The translations under genes and the position numbers were made by a program. 64,000 bases of DNA from Ampelomyces quisqualis (Eukaryota; Ascomycota; Dothideomycetes; Pleosporales; Phaeosphaeriaceae), in assembly GCA_018398575.1 (NCBI GenBank), contig JAGTXZ010000024.1, positions 2,232,001 to 2,296,000 on the forward strand, given 5' to 3'. The notes beneath the pieces were generated by a model. It had not been told where the DNA came from. It searched no databases and worked only from the letters and a program-made list of their open reading frames with translations. Each line of letters starts with the position of its first letter. Positions within the stretch are counted from its first letter, which is position 1. This document shows positions 34,617 through 45,869 of this stretch, piece by piece.

Positions 34617-35258
34617 TCACACAACCTGCTCAGCACGTGCAGCAGCAGCAGCAGCACCCGCCCGTGGCTTTCCATAGTCGACGACGGGCGCCTCCGAGTC
34701 TCGTTGGGCCCCGCTGTCCTGCTTGTGGTAGCTCCGCTGCCTCCTGAGCTGCACACTCTCTCCTTCCTCCTCGATCGTGTGTCGGCTCGGTGGCCGGCGC
34801 CTCTGCCGGAAGCTTCTGGCTGCCTCTTGGTCGTCGTCTTCGCCCTCCACCATGGGACTGCGCGTCCGGCCTTGGCTGCCGCTCCTGTTCCGCGCCCGTC
34901 CCCGGAAGGTGTGGTCGGGCTCTGCGTCGCTTCGGCGCCTCGTCTTTTTCTGTGCAGCCGTGGGCGGAGAGATGCTCGTCGAGGGGGACGACGGCCGGTG
35001 GTGTTTGCGGTGGTGTTCCCGGTAACGTGAGCCGCTCGTGCGATCGTGACCTCGCGAGGGCGACGATGCTCGGCGGGGAGAGAGCGACGAGTGCCGGCGC
35101 CTCTTAAGACGGCCGCGCTCTTCTGCCTCTCCTTGGACCCCGACCCCGACCCCACCGGGGGGCATCTCAGCCGTGCTGCCACTGCACGTAGGCGCAGCCG
35201 TCTCGGCCAGTTCCGGCGCCACTCCTGCAGACATGTCGGTGTTGGCGGCCTTGGACAT
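34617..35258 (-). CDS. Arg/Ser-rich hypothetical protein
   Basis: A single-exon model of 213 aa from ATG 35258. It is strongly basic and Ser/Arg-rich (RRRHSSLSPRRASSPSRG, HHRKHHRPSSPS, RRRSDAEPDHTF), with acidic patches and an Ala-rich C-terminus encoded by a short CAG/GCA-type run near 34,640. No folded domain is visible. The composition resembles SR-type nuclear proteins involved in RNA processing, but there is no RNA-binding domain, so the function is open. A frame further upstream (ATG 35557, reading MSMQPLTVRVLVKSQ) could be a spliced 5' exon; I could not find a convincing junction. Confidence 0.45.
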   Translation of the reverse strand: MSKAANTDMSAGVAPELAETAAPTCSGSTAEMPPGGVGVGVQGEAEERGRLKRRRHSSLSPRRASSPSRGHDRTSGSRYREHHRKHHRPSSPSTSISPPTAAQKKTRRRSDAEPDHTFRGRARNRSGSQGRTRSPMVEGEDDDQEAARSFRQRRRPPSRHTIEEEGESVQLRRQRSYHKQDSGAQRDSEAPVVDYGKPRAGAAAAAARAEQVV

Positions 35259-35808
35259 GCTCGAATGTAGCTTCCGATTCAGCTGGAGACGAAGAAAGGC
35301 TGGGGCGCTGGCAGAGGGATATCCACGACCATCGGGTTGCACGTGCGGGAGGGGTGCATTAGTGTCGCGTGGGTGGACCGTCGTCCTGGGCTCTCACGTG
35401 AGCAGATGCTGCGTGCTCCTGCCCAACAGGGACGAGACGCGACGACTCGCTCAGCCTTTCCCTTTCCGTCTCCCCATGCCAATTTCTTTCCCACGTCTCT
35501 GACCTCTGGGTCTTGACTCTTGACCAACACTCGGACCGTCAACGGCTGCATAGACATGCCGAAACAACATAAACAACCGACTAATGCCCGTCATTCACTG
35601 CGCTTTGGGCTGGAGAAAAGCCAACCGACGCACTGTGCTGATGCTTTCTCGCCCGTCGCTTTCCCACAGCCTATAGGTCTCGCCCATACGCTGGACTTGT
35701 CACACAGAAAAAGAAATAGAAGAGTTATTTACATGACATGCTACGTTCGATCAAGGCATCACACGGAAATATTGCCTATAGAGACCAACTTGAACGGGCC
35801 AATATCTT
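35259..35808. other. Intergenic with a possible 5' exon
   Basis: It holds the promoter side of the Arg/Ser-rich gene, with two CACGTG palindromes near 35,341 and 35,396. It also holds a minus-strand open frame (35557-35279) that might be its first exon. The rest, to 35,808, is 3' flank of the rhodopsin-domain gene. Confidence 0.35.
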
Positions 35809-37205
35809 TCATCCAATTGTTTCATACCATACCTTGGTCTCGTTCGTGACTTGGATGCCACATGTCCTCGGCGCGTCAGAGTCCCTGTCGGTTGCCTTGT
35901 CAATGCAGCTAATAAACGTCTTGTGGTGGCCGCCGCGCTCCACGTGGGTTTCATAGTATGTGTCGCCAGACAACCCGTCCCCAGGGCCGGCAAGCTGTCG
36001 CTCCGAACTATTATCGTCGAGCGGCTTTGTCCGAGTAGTATTGCAAAGTTTGATGCCCTTGCTGCTGGTTAAACCACTAAGAGGGTTGGGACCAGTTGAG
36101 TTGGATGTGGAGTCAAGTATCGTGCCAGAAAAGAACCTGCGGAAGATGGGTCTTGTTATAGGGAGACAAGCTGTCCAGCAAAAAAAAGGAATTAGTGCTG
36201 GAACTTGAATAGCTGTTTAGATTGGATTTGAAAACGACTTACAAGAAATAATGGCTAAATAGGCTTCCGTGCCAGCCCAGACAATGACTCCTTTGACATC
36301 CTTTGCCAACTCTGTGGTCTGAGAATCCAACGTGATGGCCTGGACAAGCACCACAATCGACGCGGCACAAACACTAGGAAGAGTCAGTCAAAAGGAAGAA
36401 AGATAGGTTTGGATAAAGACGTACAAGATACCAAACATGAACATAACGACGACGGCAAGCTTTTGACCGAGGCGAAGCTGTAGCCTCGCAATTTGAAACA
36501 CGGGCAGCAATAGGACAGCAATTTCGAGGAATAGATGAACTAGAGTCGTGCCAAACATAAATTTGCCGGGGTCGATATTGCACACAGCGCCCTTGATGTT
36601 CAACTTCCAGTAGGCCTCGACTGGCACACAGTGGAAGATGGTCATGAAGGTTCGGATGATGATCCAGATGATAGTGCAGCCCTGGAGGATGTAGATGCCC
36701 GGTCGGATCTTGGAGACACTGAACAGGCGCAAATATAAGCAGAGGATAGCCAGCTTGGAGAAACCCAGCGACATTGCGTATAGAAACTCGGCCATGAAAA
36801 GCCCGAATCGAGCGTACTCGTCCACCGTCAATGCTGGTTGAGGAATATCTTCCTTTACATGACCGAGACCCATTGCAATTGCCCCTGTAGAGATGTAGTT
36901 AGTGGGTTGATATCTTGCAGCCCTGGGTGAGGTTTTCGAGTCCTCGAGTGATCATAAACATACAGTATACTGTAAAACCAAAGTAGAAAGCAGCCGCGAC
37001 CTTCACAAGAAGACGGTTAGTGAGCCAAACACATTGAAGAGAGCACCGAGCAACTCACCCAAGAGATCGCAGCAAGATAATCATCCCACCACAGTGACAC
37101 ATGTGTGATTCTTCGAGATAATAGACGACAGACAAGGACAATTGTAGCGACAGAAAACGTGATGAACATAGAGCTCATCACGCCGGCGTCCGGCGTCAAA
37201 CCCAT
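35809..37205 (-). CDS. Rhodopsin-domain integral membrane protein (PTH11-like)
   Basis: Exons 37205-37059, 37000-36964, 36884-36425, 36373-36243 and 36170-35809 give 378 aa. The introns are 58, 79, 51 and 72 bp. Seven hydrophobic segments fit the fungal rhodopsin-like domain: FITFSVATIVLVCRLLSRR, then WWDDYLAAISWVAAAFYFG, AEFLYAMSLGFSKLAILCLYLRLF, GIYILQGCTIIWIIIR, LVHLFLEIAVLLLPVFQIARLQ, VVMFMFGIFVCAASIVVLVQA, and WAGTEAYLAIISCLPITRP. Conserved landmarks include the WWDDY after TM1 and the Cys in FHCVPVEAYW. A polar tail of about 115 residues follows. Relatives include PTH11-type receptors, though the CFEM domain is absent. Ligand and role are unknown. Confidence 0.8.
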
Positions 37206-40200
37206 GGCGACACTTATGATTGGCAATTGATCTCGATTTCAAAGTGATATATTATTGGGCAATATGGACACAGAATTGACGTGATGATAATTTTGACAGT
37301 CAGGGCTCAAAGGTGGATGAAGACTATGGTAGAGTGCTGGCTGTAAGATGCATTAACAGAGGAAATCCTCATCGGAGTGATGCAATTATTGAGAGACAGC
37401 TACGGGTGGGGAGCGACGGGGCAACGGGGCAACGGGCTTACAAACGACTCTGGGAACATGGTTCGTGCTGGCTCTGCACGGAATCCAGGGATTCAAGGCT
37501 CCGTGCCGCTCAAAATAATAGCCTTGGCCGGGGGCATCCGGGAAACGGTGTTGCCCACCCCCATAAGCAGTATTACCTACCCCGTTGGCCCCTGTCTTGA
37601 AGCCCTTCAAAGCCACCCACATACCTAATTGTTTTCTGTGTCTGGTAACCGGAACAGGTATTTCGATCATGCCAAGTTCATAAGTGTAAAACAATTAAAA
37701 AAAATGTCATACAGGTGCTCATTTGTGCTGTTGAAGTAGGATGTGAGTGCGGGGCTAAATTTACTTGAGATGGTTGGCTGATTTGGCCTTGGCGGTGTCT
37801 TAGAGGGGTGGGTAATACTGCTTTTGGGGGTGGGCAATAACGTCTCCTGGGGCATCCCTACGTTGCAATCCCTGAAACACTTGTCCCAGCTGTATTCAGG
37901 GACATGAGTGGCCATCTGCAATCGTTCAAGCTTTGATGTCCCGTCCGGGGTGCAGTACTGGGTCAAAAGGCCCGATCGCGAAGGATGACAAGCGCATCAA
38001 CATTGCTGCCCAAAATTTGGAAATATTGCAAACTAGCTAGGTAAGAAATGTGCCTGTTGAGTAATTTCTAGTGTTCTGGTGGTGCACTGAACTCGCATCT
38101 CGTTTGCCAGCCTTGGGCACGTCTACAGACAGTCAGGCGTTGTGGCATTGACACAAAGAGAGGCCTGATCACCCTAGCCAATATCACTTAGTTTGATATG
38201 CAGCGGTACTACTTTCGGTCTTGTCACTGGTATTAGAGCATTTTACTCTCCTCGTGCCGAGAGGGCTGTCAAGCTGCATGCGTCCATGACCACGCCATAC
38301 CACAAGACGATCGATGTAAACGCTGATATGTGGCACAATATTCGCAGCGATATTTCATTCCAAAGAATCTTTCCGCTGCCTGCTTCGCATAACAGCCGTT
38401 GTCCGACCCGTGAGATCCTAGGTACCGATCGATCATTCAGAGTTCTGCCCAAGCGATTCCTCCGTGCCACTGCCCGTAATTTGGTGTCGTTAAAAAGACT
38501 GCGTTATCCGTCCTTTGCTTCGCACTGGTGTTACATTCTTAAACGATATATGCTGTTCTGCTCGAAATCAGCGTATGGTTGACTGGTCGCAACCATTGTG
38601 GTTGTCTGGCGCAAGTAGAGCAGAGCAGTGCTTTTGACGTTATGATCAACGAGACCCAGCGATGCGAGGCGGTCGGCTAACTCCTGAGTGAGCCTTGATC
38701 TAACCTGCAGCTGCGACCCAGGGAAAGTAGGGCGAGTTCATCCTTGCCTTTGCCATGGCGCATATCCGTACGGAGTACATTTTTGCAACTGCGCTCGCAA
38801 AGCGGCTCACCCGCGTTCGGCCTCAAACTAGGTAAAGCATCTGATCATGCCACCTAGCTTCCTACTTTTCCAGCAGACCACATGTTAGATTCGTATGCAT
38901 TTGAGACTGCAGTTGAACCTATCTAACAAGGACGATACATAAGCGAGTCACCCAACACCAGCGCTGAACCACACGTGATACCGCAATCAAGTAACGTGTA
39001 CTAAAGGCAATTTACAGCTGCCCATCTTAAGCGTTGATTCTCATGGATTTTCAAGTCACCTACGCGCTGCTCCAGATGACAACGTCCCACGAAGAACCGA
39101 CGCGCTGGACGACGCTCTCAACGCGATTGCGAGTCAAGCTCAATACGCCTAACACAGCTAAGAGCGGAGGTTTTTGTATATCATATGCTTGAGGAGATTC
39201 TACGTCGCGTAGTGAAGGTTCACGTCTAAGATTAGGCTGATAGACTGCTGAGAGAGTCTGGTTAGAAGCCTATCAGCCAAAACCTGGTCGATAACTCCAC
39301 CAAGCGTACACCTGAGCTACGAACGCGATGGCACCGCCCGTACCATCGCTATCGAGATGGCTGCTGCTAAATCTGGCAGATATCAGATAATTTGGGAAGC
39401 AGGTGAGATTCTCTACAACGCACACTTTAAATGAGGGTTACAGACATGAGAGATCAAGTTTCGCCCTTTGGTCTATTTCGCGTTTCGATCATAAGCGAAT
39501 CGGTGTCGACTACACGAACAAAGACACATGATGTTGCTGTGAAGACAACAGTATTTGGGATCAAGAACGACTTCCTAGCATACATGTAGGTTCATCTGTG
39601 GGAATGCAGACGCTAGATAGCTGGTGCTACCGGTAGATACTCACATGCCCTTGACCTCTGGGATGTGGAGAAGACACCATATCGGGCCGTCCAACTTGTA
39701 GCCCTTGGTCAAAGGACGCTGGACAGTCGATTCGTCCCTCCCTTGGCCAACACCAGACAGGTAATTGCTTGTTCGAACAACACCGCTCCCGTTGCTCGAT
39801 TCTCGGTAGATTACCAGTGAGACCTTGCAGTAAGAGGCTAGATGGATGCTACGATCAAGGCTTCTATCAGTAGAATGGTACAGATCGGTACTGCTATGAC
39901 TATCAAACTCTGTGCCACACTCTCCCGCGTTTCACAGTTCTTGTAGGGCTTGTCGGTGCTAACGTCCCACTTATTTTGTAGCAAGCATCCGACTCTCCAG
40001 TCAAATGCAAAATACTAGCATACATGCAACTATACCGTAAACGTTATGCTAAAACTCATTTCTTTGCGCATAGCTGGGCCACAAGTCGGTCCAGAATCCG
40101 CCACAAGGAACAATCTGAGAGGACATTGGCGTGGATGAGCCTCAGCAGTTCAAGCAATAGACGTTAGTTGAATACTCTCAGAAGGAGCCTAGCACCTCTT

Positions 40201-40762
40201 GCCTCCAAAGGGCTCAAACAGCCATGCACGTGGGATGGATGGTATCGGGGGTATGGGGACTTGGGATAGCCAGCCCAGTGAACCTTTGGCCATTGTGTCA
40301 CAGCGCGCAAGCACCGATGTAGTCGCTACAACCATGCGTAGAAATGCCTTCGTAATGATCCAGTGCACTGAGACTGATAATGACCACGCTTGAAGGAGAT
40401 ACCAACGTGAACAAACTAGCCCATCTTTGTTTGTTAGCGTCAGATCTCAACGTAACCACAAGACACAATAGCCATTTCACACCTAATGCAGATCGGCGGG
40501 TGTGACCCAATGTGTAACTTCAAGAACATCGAATGCCTTGTTTGGAATTTAGCAGTGAAATCTGTGTCCATGACACCCCTGTGATGATTAGCGGCGCGAT
40601 GCCAAAGTGAAAGAGTCGGGAGTTTAGGCTATCTCATTGATCTCGACTGGAATCGCAAACTTGACTCAGCTCCACTCCACTCCCTACTCCAACAACAGTA
40701 GCCTGCACACTCAACTCCTCCTGAAAACGTACACTTTAGTGATCGCCAAGCACAAAGACAGT
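37206..40762. other. Long non-coding stretch
   Basis: About 3.5 kb without a supported gene. It contains an inverted-repeat element (37486-37874) and a small stem-forming pair, GGCTGATAG near 39,235 and CTATCAGCC near 39,270. Base composition is ordinary, not RIP-like. Open frames such as 38193-38582 (+) lack family resemblance and coding-like composition. A decayed gene or a long untranslated region cannot be excluded. Confidence 0.45.
37486..37874. mobile_element. Inverted-repeat (MITE-like) element
   Basis: The outer ends both read CAGGGATT inward (37486-37493, and 37874-37867 on the other strand). Inside them, TTGCCCACCCCCATAAGCAG and the following TATTACC(T/C)ACCCC near 37,549-37,583 are matched on the opposite strand near 37,805-37,845, with a few mismatches. 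The arms are about 100 bp and the centre about 200 bp. No target-site duplication and no transposase is seen. This fits a small non-autonomous DNA transposon, but could be an unrelated palindrome. Confidence 0.45.
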
Positions 40763-41464
40763 ATGCCTGTACGTACCATTCTCTCTACTGACCGCATATC
40801 CTCACAAATCCGCCTACTTCACCAATCCCGCACGCCAAATTAACCTACTTTCCAGTGGACCACCACCAAAACCGCCAGTCTAACCCTCGGGATCCTCCTC
40901 CCCGTCATCTTCATCACACTCGCTTCAATCCTCGTCTACCGCAAGCGCTTCCGCTCCCCGAAACACCCACCCAAACCTGAATCAGAAGCCGATCCCGAAC
41001 TCGCACTCCCCGGTCCCATCCACCAACCAGGCACCGTGCGCCGCCAAACCGGCCAACCACAGACTTTCTACGACTGGGTGCAGCGTTCAAACGAGGAAGC
41101 AGGATCGAAGCATACGCGCTATGCATCCCTGGAACACGGACCTGGGCCGGTGATTCGTGGCGATATTCCAGCGGGGCATGAGAGGTATGTGTATCCTTCG
41201 CTGAAGAATGGGCCTGGACCGGAGATCGGGAGTGGTGCATCGAGTGTGTATAGTAGGCCGGCGATGTCAAGGGCTGGGACGGCGAGGAAGGATTCGATTG
41301 GGGGGTCGAGCTTGAGGAAGGCGGTTTTGGGGGCTGGAGAGGGAGAGAAGAGGAAGGAAGAGGCTATACAGAGGAAGGAGGTTGTGGTTCAAGAGTTCAA
41401 AATCGAGGGGAAGAAGGTTGAAGAGAGGACTGCGCTGAGGGGATATTCGGGTGCTTGGCCTTGA
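40763..41464 (+). CDS. Small single-pass membrane protein, unknown
   Basis: Exons 40763-40768 (six bases, encoding Met-Pro) and 40856-41464 give 204 aa. The GTACGT donor and TTTCCAG acceptor join to MPWTTTKTASLTLG. A single helix follows (about 10-31, GILLPVIFITLASILVYRK), with a basic cytosolic flank. The rest is polar and Pro-rich, with two related blocks (YASLEHGPGPVIRGDIPAG and YPSLKNGPGPEIGSG) and a Lys/Glu-rich tail. The very short first exon is why the frame otherwise appears to start late. No family is recognised. Confidence 0.55.
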
Positions 41465-42347
41465 AACCGACGGAGAGAATGGCCACAAGGAGAGCGTGAA
41501 GTGGGAGAGCATACTGGAATCGAAGAACGCGAAATGATACCGCGGACAACGAGAGGAACTGCATTATGTTTGGACATGGCCTCTCGTAGAGATTGAATGC
41601 CTAAAGCGAATTAAGCCTTTGGTATAGAAGGGTTTCTGGTACGACGGTTCGTGACGTCTAATGCGATTTACATTGCTCGCGCACTCATTTCGTCTGTGCA
41701 ACGGATATCCTGTATACTGAAGGAACAGCATGAGCTTGCTTGTACCTACAACGGCAGTGCTGACCATAGTATTGTGGTGTTAACCTCTGGGCGCTGGCAG
41801 CTTCGCAGGACTCGACCATGCAAGATGAAATTTTACTCAATTGCCGGGAGGAACAAAAAGCGACTTTGTGCATGGTGCACATGACTCTCGCGTTGCATCA
41901 CGTATAATTCGAAGCATGACAACGAACGTGTAGGTGGGACGAGAACAAAGACGAACAGCCATCACAACTCGTGATCGCTCGAGCAGCGGTGCTGAGAGGA
42001 CGCCTGTAGCTCATTTTGTGCCTTGGATATGAGGCGTCTCCTCAGCAACGAGAGCACAAGGACGTACCCATAGGTGATGGTCGGGTACAGCCCCGTCACA
42101 TTCCACATGGTAACACATCAAGCTCGTCACACGGCACGGAGAGGGGAAATGGCAATCAAGCATCATCGTCACGCCTTGCGGCGATCAGACTCAGCGACAC
42201 CTAGTGGAGGAGGAACCTGTTCATTGACTCCTAGTCATCATGCCGCCGTGTACAGCCATAAAACCATGCCATAGTCGTGGCAAAAACCCGTTCCCTGACA
42301 CCATGTTTTGAATGAATCGACAAGAGAAAAGAGACGGTATCGCGCGT
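41465..42347. other. Intergenic, no gene seen
   Basis: Convergent space between the small membrane protein gene and eS17. Only short overlapping frames occur, without supporting signals. Confidence 0.45.
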
Positions 42348-42901
42348 CTATGTGCGGGCGGGACGGTCGTTGAAGCGGCGGGGGCGCTCGACAACTTGTT
42401 GCTGGGAGACGGCAATGACGTTGGTGGGGATGGAGTCGAACTAGGACGTGTTAGTCTGTGACTCGAATTGGTGCGCGAAAGAAGGGTCGACGTACGCCGA
42501 GGCTCTTGAGCAGGTCCTTGGTCTCCTGGTCGACGTCGAGCGCACCAGACTCGCTGTTCTGGGTGAAGTCGAGGGCAGAAATCTCGGGGACGTATTGATC
42601 CTTGCGCTCGCGCTCCTCCTCCTGGAGCTTGAAGGAGATGCCACGCACGGGACCACGCTGAATGCGCTTCATCAAGTGGGTGGTGTATCCAGCAATCTTG
42701 TTCCTCAGACGCTTGGAGGCGATGATGGCAATCTGTTCCAGCTCGTCAGCCGCCTGTCCAGCCGCCGCATGCCATTGGGCGCTCCCCTACCTCATCGCAT
42801 ATCCTCTTGTTGGTCTCGAAGTCGAGCGACAGCTTGGGGTAGTATCGCTCAATGATGACCTTGGCGGACTTCTTGACCGTCTTGGTTCGAACGCGACCCA
42901 T
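42348..42901 (-). CDS. RPS17: 40S ribosomal protein eS17
   Basis: Exons 42901-42791, 42732-42496 and 42440-42348 give 146 aa. It starts MGRVRTKTVKKSAK and continues to RYYPKLSLDFETNKRICDE. It then joins directly to IAIIASKRLRNKIAGYTTHL, as in yeast, which fixes the 58-bp first intron. A shorter 37-bp splice would insert extra residues. KRIQRGPVRGISFKLQEEER and DQYVPEISALD follow, then a lineage-specific tail. It is a component of the small ribosomal subunit. Confidence 0.96.
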
Positions 42902-43296
42902 TTTGACGACTGTGTGTGTTTAGGTGGCGGGGCTGGGGAGGAGGAGGCTGTAGTCGGCGTCGTTCGTGGGGCGTCGCTGGCAGGACGGAGAAGTCGTGGA
43001 AGCGAATATTGCAAGTGTTCGCTTAGGGCACGGCGGGTGGTCTGTGCAGAGCGCTAGAGCGATTGGGGCTAGCACGGAATTGAAGTGAGATGCCGCAGAG
43101 GAACATCAATCAGGATGGCGATTGCGCACATTTTTTCTCAAATGGAATCATGGTATCTCTCGCTCGCTAATCAAACTGTCGCAAATGCAATCTGGCTCGT
43201 CGTCTGGGGCGTGGATATGCCTCCCCAACTTGGTCCTCCCCAAAATTGGCCATGTGTTGCTGTACGTGTACAGGGCACAATGCCATGTACTCCGCT
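42902..43296. other. Intergenic between eS17 and the antiporter
   Basis: It contains the eS17 promoter and the 3' end of the antiporter gene, transcribed in the same direction. No gene is seen. Confidence 0.5.
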
Positions 43297-44924
43297 TCAG
43301 CCTCCGCCGGCTGCACCGCCGCCGTGGATCACAGGGTTCGGGAAGAAGAACGCACAGATGGCGATGATGATATAAGTCATCACACACAGCACGCCCTCGA
43401 GGTAGTTGGACTTCCCATCACGCAAGAAGGATCCAACGACCAGGACAGCGAGGACGAGAGCAGCTGAGTCGAACATGGAGAATGCGTAATCCATGTCGAC
43501 GCCAATTCCCCAGCCAACCAAAACAACAAGCGGCGCGTTGAGCAGTGCAGTTTGAATGGATGCGCCCATGACGTGAGCGAGCGCCATGTTGATCTGATTG
43601 TCGTAGGCCTCGTCGATAGCAAGCAGATGTTCTGGAACATATTAGAGGGCATTCAGACAGCATGTCTCGGCGTACATACCAGCGATTTTTTCCACGAGAG
43701 GGACAAGAATGAGACCAATGAAAGCATCGCTGACGCCGCGCTCCACAATGTAATGGATCTCGTGAACCAATGAAACAGCAATCAAGGACACGCATGCTAG
43801 AGAAATAGCAAGCGCAACCAAGACTTCGGTCAACGTGAGCTTGGGTTTCTTCAACTCCTCGTGACGATCGTTGTCTTTGCGCTCGTCCTCCTCATAGATT
43901 TCATGAAGCAGACCGTCGTGCGATATGGTCTGATATGCAAGGTAAATGAGATAGCCTACAAGGGAAATAATGGCCACGCCGCGTGAGATCAGGAGAGAGT
44001 TACGGGTGATCATGGCTTGATCAGCTACAAAGTCGGGATTGTTGGTCAACGACTTGTAGAAGATGGCAGGAAGGACCAGACCCACTGTCATCGTTAGTCA
44101 GTAGATGCTTTTCCATCAAGAGTGATAAAACGTACTTGCTGCCACAAGTAGCAGCCCATTGCCTGATTCCGAGACAGCTTCATGGAATTTTTGCACTTTG
44201 TTCTTCAATCCGCCTTCGTCACGTTAGTCCCGATGCCAATTGTACAAGAACGCACCAATCGTACCAGCAATGAAGCAGCACCCCAAGCAAAGTAGGATGT
44301 TCGCGAGAATGGAGCCCAGAATAGCGGCCTGTATGACGATGACATTCGAGTTGCCGACCGAGGTCTTAAGTAGAACCATGAAAAGGATGATCTCGACAAC
44401 GGAACCGAACGTCGTCTCCAGGACCACTGCAAAGGCCTTCTGGGGCATCTTGCGGGACAGCTCTTGACCGGCGAAGCCTAGCAGGTTGGCGGCGGGCAAC
44501 ATGGCGATGTAGTTGGTGATGAAGATGGCAAGATGCCATTTCGGCTTTGCAAAGTGCTGTGTTCATGGTTAGCACGATCCTGCTCGAGCTGTGCGCGAGC
44601 GTGTACCAGAGCGATTGCCACTGGCACAATTGGCCAGAGGCAGTTAGTCAACATGGAAAGTGTGCTGCTGCTTCTGCCGCTGATGACAAGAAACTTGATA
44701 GGATTGAAGCCTCGTCTGCCGCTCTCGCCTTCTGGGGCCATGCCCTTGGTGACCTCGTGTCCATTGTGATTGTATTGGGGTAGAGATGCGCGACGGCCAC
44801 TCCGTGTAGGCTTCTCCGAAGTGTATTCACGCGAAGAGCTGGCGTGGTTCCGGGATTGACGCCCGTTGGCATACTCTGGTGAAGCTCTGGGGTAATCCCG
44901 CGACGATCGCGAGCGGTGAGCCAT
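43297..44924 (-). CDS. Vacuolar Ca2+/H+ antiporter (CAX family)
   Basis: Exons 44924-44607, 44556-44265, 44213-44136, 44084-43680 and 43631-43297 give 475 aa. The introns are 48-51 bp. A Ser/Arg-rich cytosolic N-terminus (about 1-85) precedes 10-11 membrane helices. The two CAX repeat motifs are visible as ETTFGSVVEIILFMVLL in the first half and LVPLVEKIAGEHLLAIDEAYDN with HVMGASIQTALLNAPLVV in the second. An acidic loop (EIYEEDERKDNDRHEE) lies between them. The role is exchange of cytosolic Ca2+ for vacuolar protons. The Asn of canonical GNxxE motifs is replaced (GS in repeat 1, EK in repeat 2), suggesting a distinct fungal subfamily whose cation preference may differ. Confidence 0.9.
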
Positions 44925-45869
44925 TGTTGTTGTTGTTGCGTATGTCGAAGTCGATTGTGCAGGCAGAGCGAGGGTGAGTACGTTATAAATAAATGTATAT
45001 GGAGGGCATTGACTACGCGCGTCGGAACTGGGGTCTGGCGTTTCAGGTTGTGGGTATAGGTAGACAAGTCTCTAGCAATTGCAGGCTGTGAAGCGTCCAA
45101 CTCCAGTCGACTAGAAAGGGTGAAAGTGAGGAAGCGATCGAACGGCGCCAGACAACGGCTTGATAATAACGAGTCTAGCCTGGGGCGTCATGAAGACGGT
45201 GAACTTCCTTGTTATTAGCCACAGTCTTCGATTGGTGGACAAACGCTCTCCTGTCGCCGCTGCAACACGCTGAGCATCCTGTTTCCATGACCCAGAGACT
45301 GGTCGACTCGGAGCTTGATCTTACAGACACGTCACCAAGCATTTTCGACGATGCTTGACGCCCCTTGACGCCCCTTGGCCACAGTTTCAGCTCCACATGC
45401 ACGGTGATGTCATCCATCTCTCCGCAATCTGCGACAGGGGTAACTCCATATATGATCGATTTTCAAGACGATTGTGACAAAATCCCAATCATGTACCACC
45501 CGAGAACTCCGTGTAATGTGGATAGTGACACCACTGGATAGCGCTGTGAGCGACTATTGTGCGGCATGCATAGACGACGTCCTGCCGGCACCAGTCGCAA
45601 CGTATTACACAGGACAATACGACCTTTGGTTATTATGTCAACCCATCATCAGATCAGATGCATCTCGACACAGAACTGCGCCACCATAGCTTCTTCAGCT
45701 ATGCGTTCTGTATCAGCAGGCCTCAACACGTGAACTGGCGTTATCGGTGGACGGCGCGTGCGAGGCTCGGCGTAACGGTAACTGGCGTCATGCGCAACCT
45801 AGCGACTCATCCCATCAGACATCAGTCTTTCTTCCTGACCTCCACCTTTCCATCATCAACGCCTGCAAC
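44925..45869. other. Divergent promoter region, no gene seen
   Basis: It lies between the antiporter (-) and the aminopeptidase (+). Tandem GCCCCTTGAC repeats (two copies near 45,360) and TATAAATAAATGTATAT near 44,984 are visible; nothing coding is supported. Confidence 0.45.

Noticed and set aside
38193..38582. 129-aa plus-strand frame in the gene desert
   Set aside because: No coding-like composition, no domain, no splice partners.
42733..42790. Alternative 37-bp splice in eS17
   Set aside because: It would insert AADELEQ before the conserved IAIIASKRL block, whereas the 58-bp intron gives the sequence seen in yeast.
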